Position numbers and translations under genes: made by a program. DNA of 5,860 nucleotides from contig CALMZW010000132.1 of NCBI GenBank assembly GCA_937870605.1, forward strand, positions 1 to 5,860, in the 5' to 3' direction. The notes below the pieces were generated by a model, which was given only the letters and a program-made list of their open reading frames with translations, was not told the DNA's origin and made no database searches. This DNA is from an uncultured Synergistaceae bacterium. GTDB taxonomy: Bacteria > Synergistota > Synergistia > Synergistales > Aminobacteriaceae. Positions 1 through 5,853 of the stretch are shown here, piece after piece (the first letter of the stretch is position 1; the number at the start of each line of letters is the position of its first letter).

Positions 1-986
1 TATTTCTGGTAGTGGAACAGCGCGGGGATGCCGCCCGTGTGGATGAAGAGGACGCGCTGCCCTGCGCCGCAGAGGCCCTTCGCGATCAGGTCGAGCATTC
101 CGGCGAAGGCCTTTCCGGTGTAGACGGGGTCGAGAAGGACGGACTCCGTCCGCGCGAGCAGGACGACGGCCTTCAGCATGGAATCCGACGGCAGCGAGTA
201 GCCTTGGCCGATGTACTCGTCGCGGCAGTCGATGGATTCGGCCGGGAACGGCTCGCCGATCCCGAGGAGGCGGGCCGTGTCGGCCGCGAGTCGTCGCACC
301 GCCGGGACCTGGACGGCGTTCGGCGCGCCGATGTTGATTCCCGTGAGCGGGATGTCCGCCCTGTTCGCCCACAGGCCGACCGCCAGGCCCGCGTGCGTTC
401 CCGCGCTGCCGCTCGTCGTGAAGATTCGGTCGAAGGCGAGCCCCTTGTCGAACGCCTGCGACAGAATCTCCTCCGCGCAGGCGACGTACCCGAGCGACCC
501 CACGGGGGTCGACCCGCCGACGGGGATGACGTACGGGGTCTTTCCCGCGGCGCGGAGCCGGTCGGCGACCTTCGCGGTCTCGGCGGTCGGGTCGGACGTC
601 CCAGGGACGACCGTGATGGAGTCGACCCCCATGAGCTGAAAGAGGAAGTTGTTGCCCGACGCGTGCGGGGAGTAGCTCCCCGGAACCTGTTCCGTGATGA
701 CGAGGTGGCATTCGAGGCCTTCCTTCTTCGCGGCCGCGAGGGTGAGGCGGCAGTGGTTCGACTGCACCGCGCCGCATGTGATGACTGCGTCCGCGCCCTT
801 CGCGAGCGCGTCGGCCATGAGGAATTCGAGCTTCCGCGTCTTGTTCCCCCCGGGGAAGAATCCGAGGAGGTCGTCCCGCTTGATCCAGATCTCCGGCCCT
901 CCGACCAGCTCGGAAAGCCTCGCAAGGTGCTCCATCGGCGTCGCGCCTTCGGTGTACCGGCGGCGCGGAAATCGTGCGAGATGCAT
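1..986 (-). CDS. dcyD: D-cysteine desulfhydrase (PLP-dependent, ACC deaminase family), stop codon at or beyond window edge
   Basis: Cytoplasmic PLP enzyme expected to split D-cysteine into pyruvate, H2S and ammonia. Read leftward from ATG at 986-984, it gives 328 codons down to position 3. The last two visible bases read TA, so the next codon is probably the stop; E. coli DcyD is also 328 residues. The protein opens MHLARFPRRRYTEGATPMEH. The PLP lysine is K49 in PGGNKTRKLEF and the catalytic serine is S76 in CGAVQSNH. Two positions separate this enzyme from ACC deaminase: Pseudomonas ACC deaminase has Glu295 and Leu322, whereas here they are Thr290 (DPVYTGK) and Thr317 (IHTGG), as in E. coli DcyD. 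A purine-rich GAAAGGGG (998-1005, minus strand) lies 11 nt before the start. It is divergent from the ABC operon and shares its control region. The family call is firm; in vivo substrate preference (D-cysteine, or related compounds such as beta-chloro-D-alanine) is inferred. Confidence 0.9.
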   Translation of the reverse strand, partial: MHLARFPRRRYTEGATPMEHLARLSELVGGPEIWIKRDDLLGFFPGGNKTRKLEFLMADALAKGADAVITCGAVQSNHCRLTLAAAKKEGLECHLVITEQVPGSYSPHASGNNFLFQLMGVDSITVVPGTSDPTAETAKVADRLRAAGKTPYVIPVGGSTPVGSLGYVACAEEILSQAFDKGLAFDRIFTTSGSAGTHAGLAVGLWANRADIPLTGINIGAPNAVQVPAVRRLAADTARLLGIGEPFPAESIDCRDEYIGQGYSLPSDSMLKAVVLLARTESVLLDPVYTGKAFAGMLDLIAKGLCGAGQRVLFIHTGGIPALFHYQK

Positions 987-1011
987 GTCGCGTCCAACCC
1001 CTTTCGTGACG

Positions 1012-1039
1012 GCGCCCCGGTTTCTTTCGTTCCGGGCGC
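1012..1039 (-). repeat. Inverted repeat in the dcyD leader (possible RNA hairpin)
   Basis: In the minus-strand transcript, GCGCCCGG (1039-1032) can pair with CCGGGGCGC (1020-1012), with one bulged G and an 11-nt A-rich loop. It falls in the predicted 5' leader, a few nucleotides before the Shine-Dalgarno. No U-tract follows, so it is not an intrinsic terminator. It could affect translation or RNA stability, or be a chance product of GC-rich sequence. Confidence 0.3.
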
Positions 1040-1048
1040 GGCATGTCT

Positions 1049-1078
1049 ATTCTACCCGTGAATCGCGGCGAATGGCAG
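1049..1078 (-). promoter_or_regulatory. Predicted sigma-70-type promoter of the dcyD-like gene
   Basis: On the minus strand, TAGAAT (1054-1049) matches the -10 consensus at five of six bases. CTGCCA (1078-1073) lies 18 nt upstream and matches the -35 consensus at four of six. Transcription would begin near 1042, giving a leader of about 56 nt before the ATG at 986. It lies back to back with the plus-strand promoter; the two -35 boxes are 16 bp apart. Consensus matching only. Confidence 0.5.
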
Positions 1079-1085
1079 TCGTCGT

Positions 1086-1114
1086 GTCGGGGCGTTGAGG
1101 CCGGCCTCCCCGAC
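1086..1114. promoter_or_regulatory. Candidate operator: nested inverted repeats over the plus-strand -35 and spacer
   Basis: GAGGCCGGCCTC (1097-1108) is a perfect 12-bp palindrome that covers the last four bases of the -35 box and the first part of the spacer. Around it, GTCGGGG (1086-1092) and CCCCGAC (1108-1114) form a second, perfect 7-bp inverted repeat with a 15-nt gap. Both lie upstream of the predicted transcription start, so they would act as DNA rather than RNA. A repressor bound here would cover the operon promoter and lie next to the divergent dcyD -35 box. GC-rich palindromes arise by chance fairly often, so function is inferred. Confidence 0.4.
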
Positions 1115-1123
1115 GTGTATAAT
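1095..1123 (+). promoter_or_regulatory. Predicted sigma-70-type promoter of the ABC transporter operon
   Basis: TTGAGG (1095-1100) and a perfect -10 TATAAT (1118-1123) are separated by exactly 17 nt. Transcription should start near 1130, leaving a leader of about 29 nt before the GTG at 1159. This also argues against an upstream in-frame ATG at 1135, which would lie only a few bases from the predicted transcript 5' end. It is the clearest promoter in the window. Confidence 0.7.
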
Positions 1124-1144
1124 AAAATGAACAAATGGTTTTCC

Positions 1145-1152
1145 GAGGAGGT
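1145..1152 (+). promoter_or_regulatory. Shine-Dalgarno site that fixes the GTG start of the binding protein
   Basis: GAGGAGGT contains a full AGGAGG core (1146-1151), 7 nt before the GTG at 1159. It lies inside the longer open frame that begins with ATG at 1135, so the upstream ATG is not the likely start. Confidence 0.8.
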
Positions 1153-1158
1153 GTCGAA

Positions 1159-2196
1159 GTGCGCACGACGCTGAAACGCCTGCTTCCGGGCATGCTTCTG
1201 ATCGTTTTCGCGGGTGCGGTGCTTCTCGTTTCCGATTCTCCCGGGCGCGTCGCGCGAAACGGTCCGGAGCGCGGAGGAAATTCGGCCGCAACCCGTTGCC
1301 GGAAGATCTTCTTTCTCAATTACGTCGAATCCGCGCCCGCCGAGGCGACGCTTCGCGGGTTCCGCAAGGCGCTGCGGGACGCGGGATGGACGGAAGGGAA
1401 GGAATACGCCCTCTCCGTTTCCAACGCGCAGGGGGACATGCCGACGCTCTCCGCCATGATCGACAACGTCCTCGGCCGGAACGCGGACGTCCTGGCGCTC
1501 ACATCCACACCGGCGCTCCAGGCCGCGCTGCGGAAGGTCCGCACGATTCCCGTGATCTTCGGCGTCGTCGCGAATCCCGTTGCGGCAGGGGCGGGGAAGA
1601 GCGACGCGGACCATCTTCCGAACGTGACGGGCGTCTCGTCCGCTTCGGCCTACGCGGAGGGGGTCGCGGCGCTCCTCGGCTGCGTCCCGGGAGCGAAGCG
1701 CGTCGGCACGCGCGTGAAGCCCTCGGAGGCCAACTGCGTCTACAACCTCGAACGCGTCACGAAAGAACTCGCCGTGCAGGGCGTCGAATGCGTCTCCGTC
1801 CCCGTCTCGACTCCGGCCGAGATCTCCGACGGCATCCGGGCGCTGCTGTCGAGGAACGTCGACGCGGTGCTCCAGGTCGTCGGGAATCTCTTCATGTCGT
1901 CGTTCGCCCCGATCTCGAAGGCGTGCCTCGACGCGCGGGTTCCGCTCTTCGCTTTCGATTCGAGCGCCGCGACGGATGGGGGGGCTGCGGTGACGGTCGC
2001 CCGCGACTACGCGTCCGGCGGCGAGGACATGGGACGGCTGGCGATCCGGGTGCTCGGCGGCGAGAGCCCCGCGGGCATTCCGATCTCGCCCGTCAGCCGG
2101 ACGATCGTCACGATCAACGAGGCGAACGCGCGGCGGTACGGGCTGGACATTCCGGAGACGCTGCGGCGGTCGGCGCGGACGGTTCCGGGCCGATGA
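1159..2196 (+). CDS. ABC transporter substrate-binding protein, TrpX-like (PF04392/COG2984 type)
   Basis: Exported binding protein that captures the substrate and delivers it to the permease encoded two genes downstream; 345 residues from GTG. The N-terminus has basic residues (R2, K6, R7) followed by a hydrophobic run (about residues 8-24), that is, a Sec signal or an uncleaved anchor. There is no lipobox cysteine, and the cleavage site is unclear. The mature part shows PF04392-type features in order: NAQGD (89-93), TSTPALQAAL (115-124), IPVIFGVVANPV (130-141), NVTGVS (155-160), and a C-terminal TINEANARRYGLDIP (318-332). Characterised relatives (streptococcal TrpX) bind aromatic amino acids; the substrate here is unknown. 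Five cysteines (C47, C175, C193, C211, C256) are many for a protein of this kind. First gene of the operon, 19 nt before the STAS gene. Confidence 0.88.
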   Translation: MRTTLKRLLPGMLLIVFAGAVLLVSDSPGRVARNGPERGGNSAATRCRKIFFLNYVESAPAEATLRGFRKALRDAGWTEGKEYALSVSNAQGDMPTLSAMIDNVLGRNADVLALTSTPALQAALRKVRTIPVIFGVVANPVAAGAGKSDADHLPNVTGVSSASAYAEGVAALLGCVPGAKRVGTRVKPSEANCVYNLERVTKELAVQGVECVSVPVSTPAEISDGIRALLSRNVDAVLQVVGNLFMSSFAPISKACLDARVPLFAFDSSAATDGGAAVTVARDYASGGEDMGRLAIRVLGGESPAGIPISPVSRTIVTINEANARRYGLDIPETLRRSARTVPGR

Positions 2197-2215
2197 GCGG
2201 AAGGGACGTGCGGAC

Positions 2216-3382
2216 ATGCGGATAGAACGGCGCGAGGACGGCCACGAGCTTCTCCTGACGCTCGAAGGGCGGCTCGACGCGGGGAGCTGCCGGAATCTCG
2301 AGGACGAGCTCGAGGCGGCCCTGCGGCGGGGCGCGTATCGCGTCGCGCTCGACATGGGCGGCGTGGATTTCCTGAGTTCGGCGGGCATCCGGAGTCTCCT
2401 GCGCTACCGGAAGATGCTTGCGACGCTCGGAGGGGATCTCTCCATCCGCAGGCCGTCGGAGTTCGTCAGGGAAATTCTGGAAATGTCGGGAATGGACGAG
2501 TTCTTCGCCGTTTCCGGCGGCTCGTCGGCGGCGGAGGAAGCGGAGGACGACGGCCCTCGCTTTGTCCTGAACCCCGCCGGGCGCTTCCGCGTCCGGTTCC
2601 CGTCGCCGGGAGAGCCGTGCGCGCTGGATGCGGACGCGTGGGGGCTCGGGATCGGATCGTTCGACGGCGGGACGGGGCTCACGGGCGAGGTGATGGCCGC
2701 CGGGGGATTCGCGCTGCACCTGCCTCCGGGCGACGGAGAGACGCCCGACTTCATGGCCGCGTCGGGGGCGTTCGTCCCGTCGGTGCGCTTTGCGTCGGGG
2801 CTCGTGCTTCGCGGCGAGCCGTCGGTCTGTCTGCGTTTCGCCGAAGACCTGCCGGGCGCGCCCCTCTCGCGACTCGCGCGGAAGGCGATCGAAGCGACCG
2901 GGTCGCGCGCCGTCGCGATGGCGATCGTCGCGGAAACGTCCGGGCTCGTCGGCGCGAGCCTGAACGACGCGGCGGCGGTGGCGCGGGGTTCGCCCGCGGA
3001 CCCGGAGTTCTTCGCGTTCCCGGCCGTTCGGGAGCATCTTGCCTTCTGGCCCGAGAAACGCTACGACCGGCATCTTGCCGTCGTGGCCGGAGTGGCGGTC
3101 CGCGGCGATCCCGGTGTCCTCACGCCGCAGGTGCGCGTCCTGGGCGACGGGGACGACCTGAAGGGGCACTTCCACGGGGCGGTGTTTCCGTTCCGGGCCA
3201 TCCCGCAGGGCAGGGTGGAGCTTCGATCCGTGCTCGCGAAGCTGTTCGACGCGCTCGCGCCCGTGGGACTGCTGCATCTGCTGCACGACCGGCGTCCCAT
3301 CTCCGGCGCGGGAGAGAGCGCGTTCCTGAGCGGCGCGCTCTGGGCGGGGCCGCTGGCGACGCCCGAAGGAGGGAACTCATGA
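2216..3382 (+). CDS. STAS-domain protein with a long uncharacterised C-terminal region, embedded in an ABC transporter operon
   Basis: 388 residues, no signal peptide or convincing membrane segment, so probably cytoplasmic. GGAAGGGA (2199-2206) is 9 nt before the ATG. Residues 1-100 form a STAS (anti-sigma-factor antagonist, SpoIIAA/RsbV-like) domain: TLEGRLDAGSCRNLE near residues 15-29, the core strand and loop DMGGVDFLSSAGIRSLLRYR (46-65), and EILEMSGMDEFF (86-97). S55 aligns with the phosphorylated Ser58 of SpoIIAA; the preceding aspartate is replaced by S54. An acidic linker (about 107-112) leads to residues ~115-388, which I do not recognise. That region contains GHFHGAVFPFR (317-327) and LLHLLHDRRP (352-361), which look like ordered, possibly conserved motifs. 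The stop overlaps the permease start (ATGA), so translation is probably coupled. A sensing or regulatory role for the transporter is inferred. No sigma factor or anti-sigma kinase gene lies in the window. Confidence 0.82.
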   Translation: MRIERREDGHELLLTLEGRLDAGSCRNLEDELEAALRRGAYRVALDMGGVDFLSSAGIRSLLRYRKMLATLGGDLSIRRPSEFVREILEMSGMDEFFAVSGGSSAAEEAEDDGPRFVLNPAGRFRVRFPSPGEPCALDADAWGLGIGSFDGGTGLTGEVMAAGGFALHLPPGDGETPDFMAASGAFVPSVRFASGLVLRGEPSVCLRFAEDLPGAPLSRLARKAIEATGSRAVAMAIVAETSGLVGASLNDAAAVARGSPADPEFFAFPAVREHLAFWPEKRYDRHLAVVAGVAVRGDPGVLTPQVRVLGDGDDLKGHFHGAVFPFRAIPQGRVELRSVLAKLFDALAPVGLLHLLHDRRPISGAGESAFLSGALWAGPLATPEGGNS

Positions 3383-4308
3383 GTCTTCTGACCGGCGCCC
3401 TCACGATGGGGTGCATCCTCGCGCTGATGGCCCTCGGGGTCTTCCTCACGTTTCGAATCTTCGGTTTCGCGGACCTGGCGACCGACAGCGTCCTCACGCT
3501 TGGGGCGGCCACGGCGGCGGTGCTTCTGACGCGGGGCGTCCCGCCCGTCCCGGCGACCCTCGCGGCGACCGGAGCGGGGATGCTGGCCGGATGCGTCACG
3601 GGCGCGCTGCACACCCGCCTGAAGATCAACAACCTGCTCTCGGGGATTCTTGTCATGACCGGGCTCTATTCCGTCAACCTCCGGATCATGGGCGGAAGCA
3701 ACGTCCCGCTGTCCCAAACGGCTACGATGATCGACATGGCGACGGCCGTGGCCCGGCGACTGACGGGGGTCGAGACGGTCCGGATTTCCGTCTGGGAGAT
3801 TCCCGCGGGCGATCTGGCCGTCCTCGTCGGGGCCTTCCTGCCGGCGTGTCTCATTGGACTGGCGCTCCGCGCCTTTTTCCGCACCGACTTCGGCGTTGCG
3901 CTCCGGGCGTCCGGCGACAACGCGCAGTCGGCGCTCGCGCAGGGCGTGAGCGCGCCGGACATGCTGCTCATCAGCCTCATGCTTTCCGGAGGACTGTCGG
4001 CCCTCGCAGGCGCGCTGATGGCGCAGTACCAGGGCTTCGCCGACGTCCAGATGGGCGTCGGAACGCTCGTTCTCGGGCTCGCGAGCGTCATCATCGGCCA
4101 GGCCCTCGTGCGAACCCGGTCGCTCGGGATCGCCATCGCCGGAGTGGTCATGGGATCGGTGCTGTTCCGGCTGCTCGTCTCGATCGCGCTCCGCTGGGGG
4201 CTCAACCCGAACGACCTCAAGCTCATCACCGCGCTGTTCGTCCTCGCGACGCTCGTCGCGCCGGACGTCGCGGCGCGTTTCGGGAAAAGGGGCGCGCGCC
4301 GTGCTTGA
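3379..4308 (+). CDS. ABC transporter permease, LivH/TrpY-like (BPD_transp_2, COG4120 type)
   Basis: Integral inner-membrane subunit of the importer, 309 residues, probably acting as a homodimer because no second permease gene is present. AGGAGGG (3367-3373) lies 5 nt before the ATG, and the ATGA overlap links it to the STAS gene. About eight or nine hydrophobic segments can be seen, for example near residues 5-25, 36-51, 57-78, 86-104, 145-165, 193-215, 227-245, 250-271 and 281-296. The family-typical N-terminal stretch LTFRIFGFADLATDSVLTLG lies at 23-42. The cytoplasmic coupling loop with FGVALRASGDNAQSALAQGV (171-190) is the usual ATPase-contact motif of branched-chain-amino-acid-type permeases. 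The open frame continues far upstream of this ATG, but the ribosome site and the fit to the family support this start. Substrate is not deducible from the permease. Confidence 0.88.
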   Translation: MSLLTGALTMGCILALMALGVFLTFRIFGFADLATDSVLTLGAATAAVLLTRGVPPVPATLAATGAGMLAGCVTGALHTRLKINNLLSGILVMTGLYSVNLRIMGGSNVPLSQTATMIDMATAVARRLTGVETVRISVWEIPAGDLAVLVGAFLPACLIGLALRAFFRTDFGVALRASGDNAQSALAQGVSAPDMLLISLMLSGGLSALAGALMAQYQGFADVQMGVGTLVLGLASVIIGQALVRTRSLGIAIAGVVMGSVLFRLLVSIALRWGLNPNDLKLITALFVLATLVAPDVAARFGKRGARRA

Positions 4309-5113
4309 TATCCGGGGGATCGTCAAGACCTTCCACCCCGGCACGGAGAACGAGGTCCGGGCGCTGCAAGGGGTGGACCTTCGCGTGGAGGACGGCTCGT
4401 TCGTGGTGGTCATCGGGACGAACGGGTCGGGGAAGTCCACGCTCCAGAACGCGGTGTCCGGAAGCGCCGTCGTGGACGAGGGGACGATCCTGCTTGCGGG
4501 GCGCGACATCACGCGATGGCCCGAACACCGGCGGGCGGCGCTCATCGGCCGGGTCTTCCAGAATCCGTTCAGCGGCACGGCCCCGGGAATGTCCGTCGGG
4601 GAGAACCTCGCGCTGGCGGAGCGTCGCGGATTGCGGCGCACGCTGCGCAGGAACGCGTCGCTGCGGTCGCGCGATGCGCTGGCCGAACGCGTGCGTCGCC
4701 TGGGCATGGGGCTCGAAGACCGCCTGGACACCGAGATCGGCTCGCTTTCGGGAGGCCAGCGACAGGCGCTGACGCTGCTGATGGCGACGATGCGCCGTCC
4801 CGAGCTGCTGCTGCTCGACGAACACACGGCGGCCCTCGACCCGCGCGCGGCGGAGATGGTCATCCGCGTCACCGACGACCTCGTGCGCGGGGGGAAGCTC
4901 ACGACGCTGATGGTCACGCACTCGATGCAGCAGGCCGTGAGCCTCGGGGACCGGCTCGTCATGATGCACCGGGGGCGCGTCGTCGCGGATATTTCCGGCG
5001 CGGAGAAGCAACGCCTGCGCCCCGGCGACCTGCTGGATCGCTTCGACGCCATCAGGCGTCGCGAGCAGATCGACCTGTCGGCGGCGGAGATGCTCCGGGA
5101 GACGTACATCTAG
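4301..5113 (+). CDS. ABC transporter ATP-binding protein, TrpZ-like (COG1101 type)
   Basis: Cytoplasmic ATPase that powers the importer, 270 residues from GTG at 4301. The gene overlaps the permease by 8 nt, and AAAGGGG (4286-4292) lies 8 nt upstream of the start. All ABC motifs are intact: Walker A GTNGSGKST (39-47), Q-loop Q87 in RVFQNPFSGTAPGMS, signature LSGGQ (149-153), Walker B ELLLLDE (168-174) with catalytic E174, D-loop AALD (177-180) and switch H207 in VTHSMQQA. The FQNPFSGTAPGMSVGENLAL region and HSMQQAVSLGDRLVMMHRG are typical of ATPases that pair with PF04392 binding proteins. Last gene of the operon; no intrinsic terminator is evident after it. Confidence 0.92.
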   Translation: MLDIRGIVKTFHPGTENEVRALQGVDLRVEDGSFVVVIGTNGSGKSTLQNAVSGSAVVDEGTILLAGRDITRWPEHRRAALIGRVFQNPFSGTAPGMSVGENLALAERRGLRRTLRRNASLRSRDALAERVRRLGMGLEDRLDTEIGSLSGGQRQALTLLMATMRRPELLLLDEHTAALDPRAAEMVIRVTDDLVRGGKLTTLMVTHSMQQAVSLGDRLVMMHRGRVVADISGAEKQRLRPGDLLDRFDAIRRREQIDLSAAEMLRETYI

Positions 5114-5170
5114 GCGACGCGGGGGAACCGCAAAAAAACTATCCGGCAAGCGGCGTTCTGTGGTAGCCTT

Positions 5171-5182
5171 CGGATATATCCG
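5171..5182. repeat. Perfect 12-bp palindrome upstream of the flavoprotein gene
   Basis: CGGATATATCCG is fully self-complementary. Its half-site TATCCGG (5177-5183) recurs in direct orientation at 5140-5146, 37 bp upstream. It is also the only AT-rich patch near a place where a -10 box (TATATC, 5175-5180) could sit, though I found no good -35 for it. Possible operator or promoter core. Confidence 0.35.
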
Positions 5183-5185
5183 GAC

Positions 5186-5208
5186 CGGACCGCGGAGCCT
5201 GCGGTCCG
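5186..5208 (+). repeat. Strong hairpin in the flavoprotein leader region
   Basis: CGGACCGC (5186-5193) and GCGGTCCG (5201-5208) are perfect inverted arms. The stem extends to 10 pairs with one G-U wobble, leaving a 3-nt AGC loop. It ends 7 nt before the GGGGAGGT ribosome site. No run of T follows on the plus strand, so it is not a standard intrinsic terminator. It could be a leader structure, an operator, or a transcript-end stabiliser for the upstream operon. Confidence 0.45.
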
Positions 5209-5229
5209 TCACATCGGGGAGGTCGTACG

Positions 5230-5853
5230 ATGAAGGTTCTTCTGATCAACGGAAGTCCGCACGTTGCGGGGTGTACGTTCACGGCGCTCAGCGAGGTCGC
5301 GTCGCAGCTCGGGAAGCACGGGATCGAAACGCGGCTGGTCCATATCGGAAACAGGCCGATCCAGGATTGCACCGCCTGCGGCGCGTGCGCGAAAACGGGG
5401 CAGTGCGTCTTCAAGGACGACGCGGTGAACGAGTGCATCGACCTGCTCAAGGCCTCGGACGGCCTCGTCGTGGGCTCTCCGGTCTACTTCGCGGGGCCCG
5501 TGGGGCAGATCACGTCGTTTCTCGACCGCATGTTCTTCATGAAATCGGGCGCGTACGCGCACAAGCCCGCGGCCGCCGTCGTGAGCTGCCGCCGGGGCGG
5601 CGCGAGCGCGTCGTTCGACCGGCTGAACAAGTACTTCACGATCGCGCGGATGCCCGTCGTGTCGTCGCAGTACTGGAACAGCGTCCACGGCAACACGCCC
5701 GACGAGGTCCGGAAGGATCTCGAGGGGATGCAGACGATGCGGACGCTCGGCGAGAACATGGCGTGGATGCTTGCGACTATCGCGGCGGGAAAGGCGGCCG
5801 GCGTTCCGCTCCCGGCGTCCGAACAGCGGGTGCAGACGAACTTTATCCGATAG
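5230..5853 (+). CDS. FMN-dependent oxidoreductase with a cysteine cluster (NADPH-dependent FMN reductase / iron-sulfur flavoprotein type)
   Basis: Soluble 207-residue flavodoxin-fold redox protein, complete with TAG at 5851-5853. GGGGAGGT (5216-5223) lies 6 nt before the ATG. The fold begins MKVLLINGSP, and the FMN phosphate loop is GSPHVAGCT (8-16). The second flavin-contact motif is VVGSPVYFAGPVGQITSFLDR, about residues 80-100. Between them, C47, C50, C53 and C59 form C-x2-C-x2-C-x5-C. This matches the compact CX2CX2CX4-7C motif reported for archaeal iron-sulfur flavoprotein, which binds a 4Fe-4S cluster. Many bacterial members of this family keep such a motif without a known role. MPVVSSQYWNSVHG (141-154) is a family-like C-terminal block. 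Its electron partner and substrate are unknown. It lies 116 nt after the ABC operon and may have its own promoter. Confidence 0.85.
   Translation: MKVLLINGSPHVAGCTFTALSEVASQLGKHGIETRLVHIGNRPIQDCTACGACAKTGQCVFKDDAVNECIDLLKASDGLVVGSPVYFAGPVGQITSFLDRMFFMKSGAYAHKPAAAVVSCRRGGASASFDRLNKYFTIARMPVVSSQYWNSVHGNTPDEVRKDLEGMQTMRTLGENMAWMLATIAAGKAAGVPLPASEQRVQTNFIR

Larger units (their letters stand above)
5114..5229. other. Intergenic region between ABC operon and flavoprotein gene
   Basis: Besides the palindrome and hairpin listed separately, it holds an A7 run (5132-5138) just after a weak 4-bp GCGG/CCGC inverted repeat. The run is A rather than T on the coding strand, so it does not make a terminator for the operon. 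No convincing -35/-10 pair was found, and read-through from the ABC operon into the flavoprotein gene remains possible. Confidence 0.4.

Noticed and set aside
1..986. ACC deaminase
   Set aside because: The Glu and Leu that define ACC deaminase are replaced by the two threonines found in D-cysteine desulfhydrases.
12..1061. 349-codon plus-strand open frame opposite the dcyD-like gene
   Set aside because: Arg/Asp/Glu-rich low-complexity translation with no family features. It lies antisense to a clearly conserved enzyme with intact catalytic motifs and is a by-product of high GC.
1135..1158. Upstream ATG at 1135 as the start of the binding protein
   Set aside because: The AGGAGG ribosome site lies inside this extension, and the ATG is only a few bases from the predicted transcription start. 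GTG at 1159 has ideal spacing and begins a signal-like sequence.
1159..2196. Binding protein as a lipoprotein
   Set aside because: The first cysteine is at residue 47, preceded by A-T-R, which is not a lipobox and lies well past the hydrophobic segment.
3411..4772. 453-codon plus-strand open frame overlapping permease and ATPase
   Set aside because: An out-of-frame Arg/Gly/Ala-rich shadow; the correct frames encode the permease and the Walker/signature motifs.
3061..5109. 682-codon minus-strand open frame
   Set aside because: It runs antisense across the STAS, permease and ATPase genes. Its translation is Ser/Arg-rich and changes character along its length, with no recognisable domain. The plus-strand genes carry full family motifs.
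5186..5208. Hairpin as an intrinsic terminator of the ABC operon
   Set aside because: No T-run follows on the plus strand, and the hairpin lies immediately before the next ribosome site.
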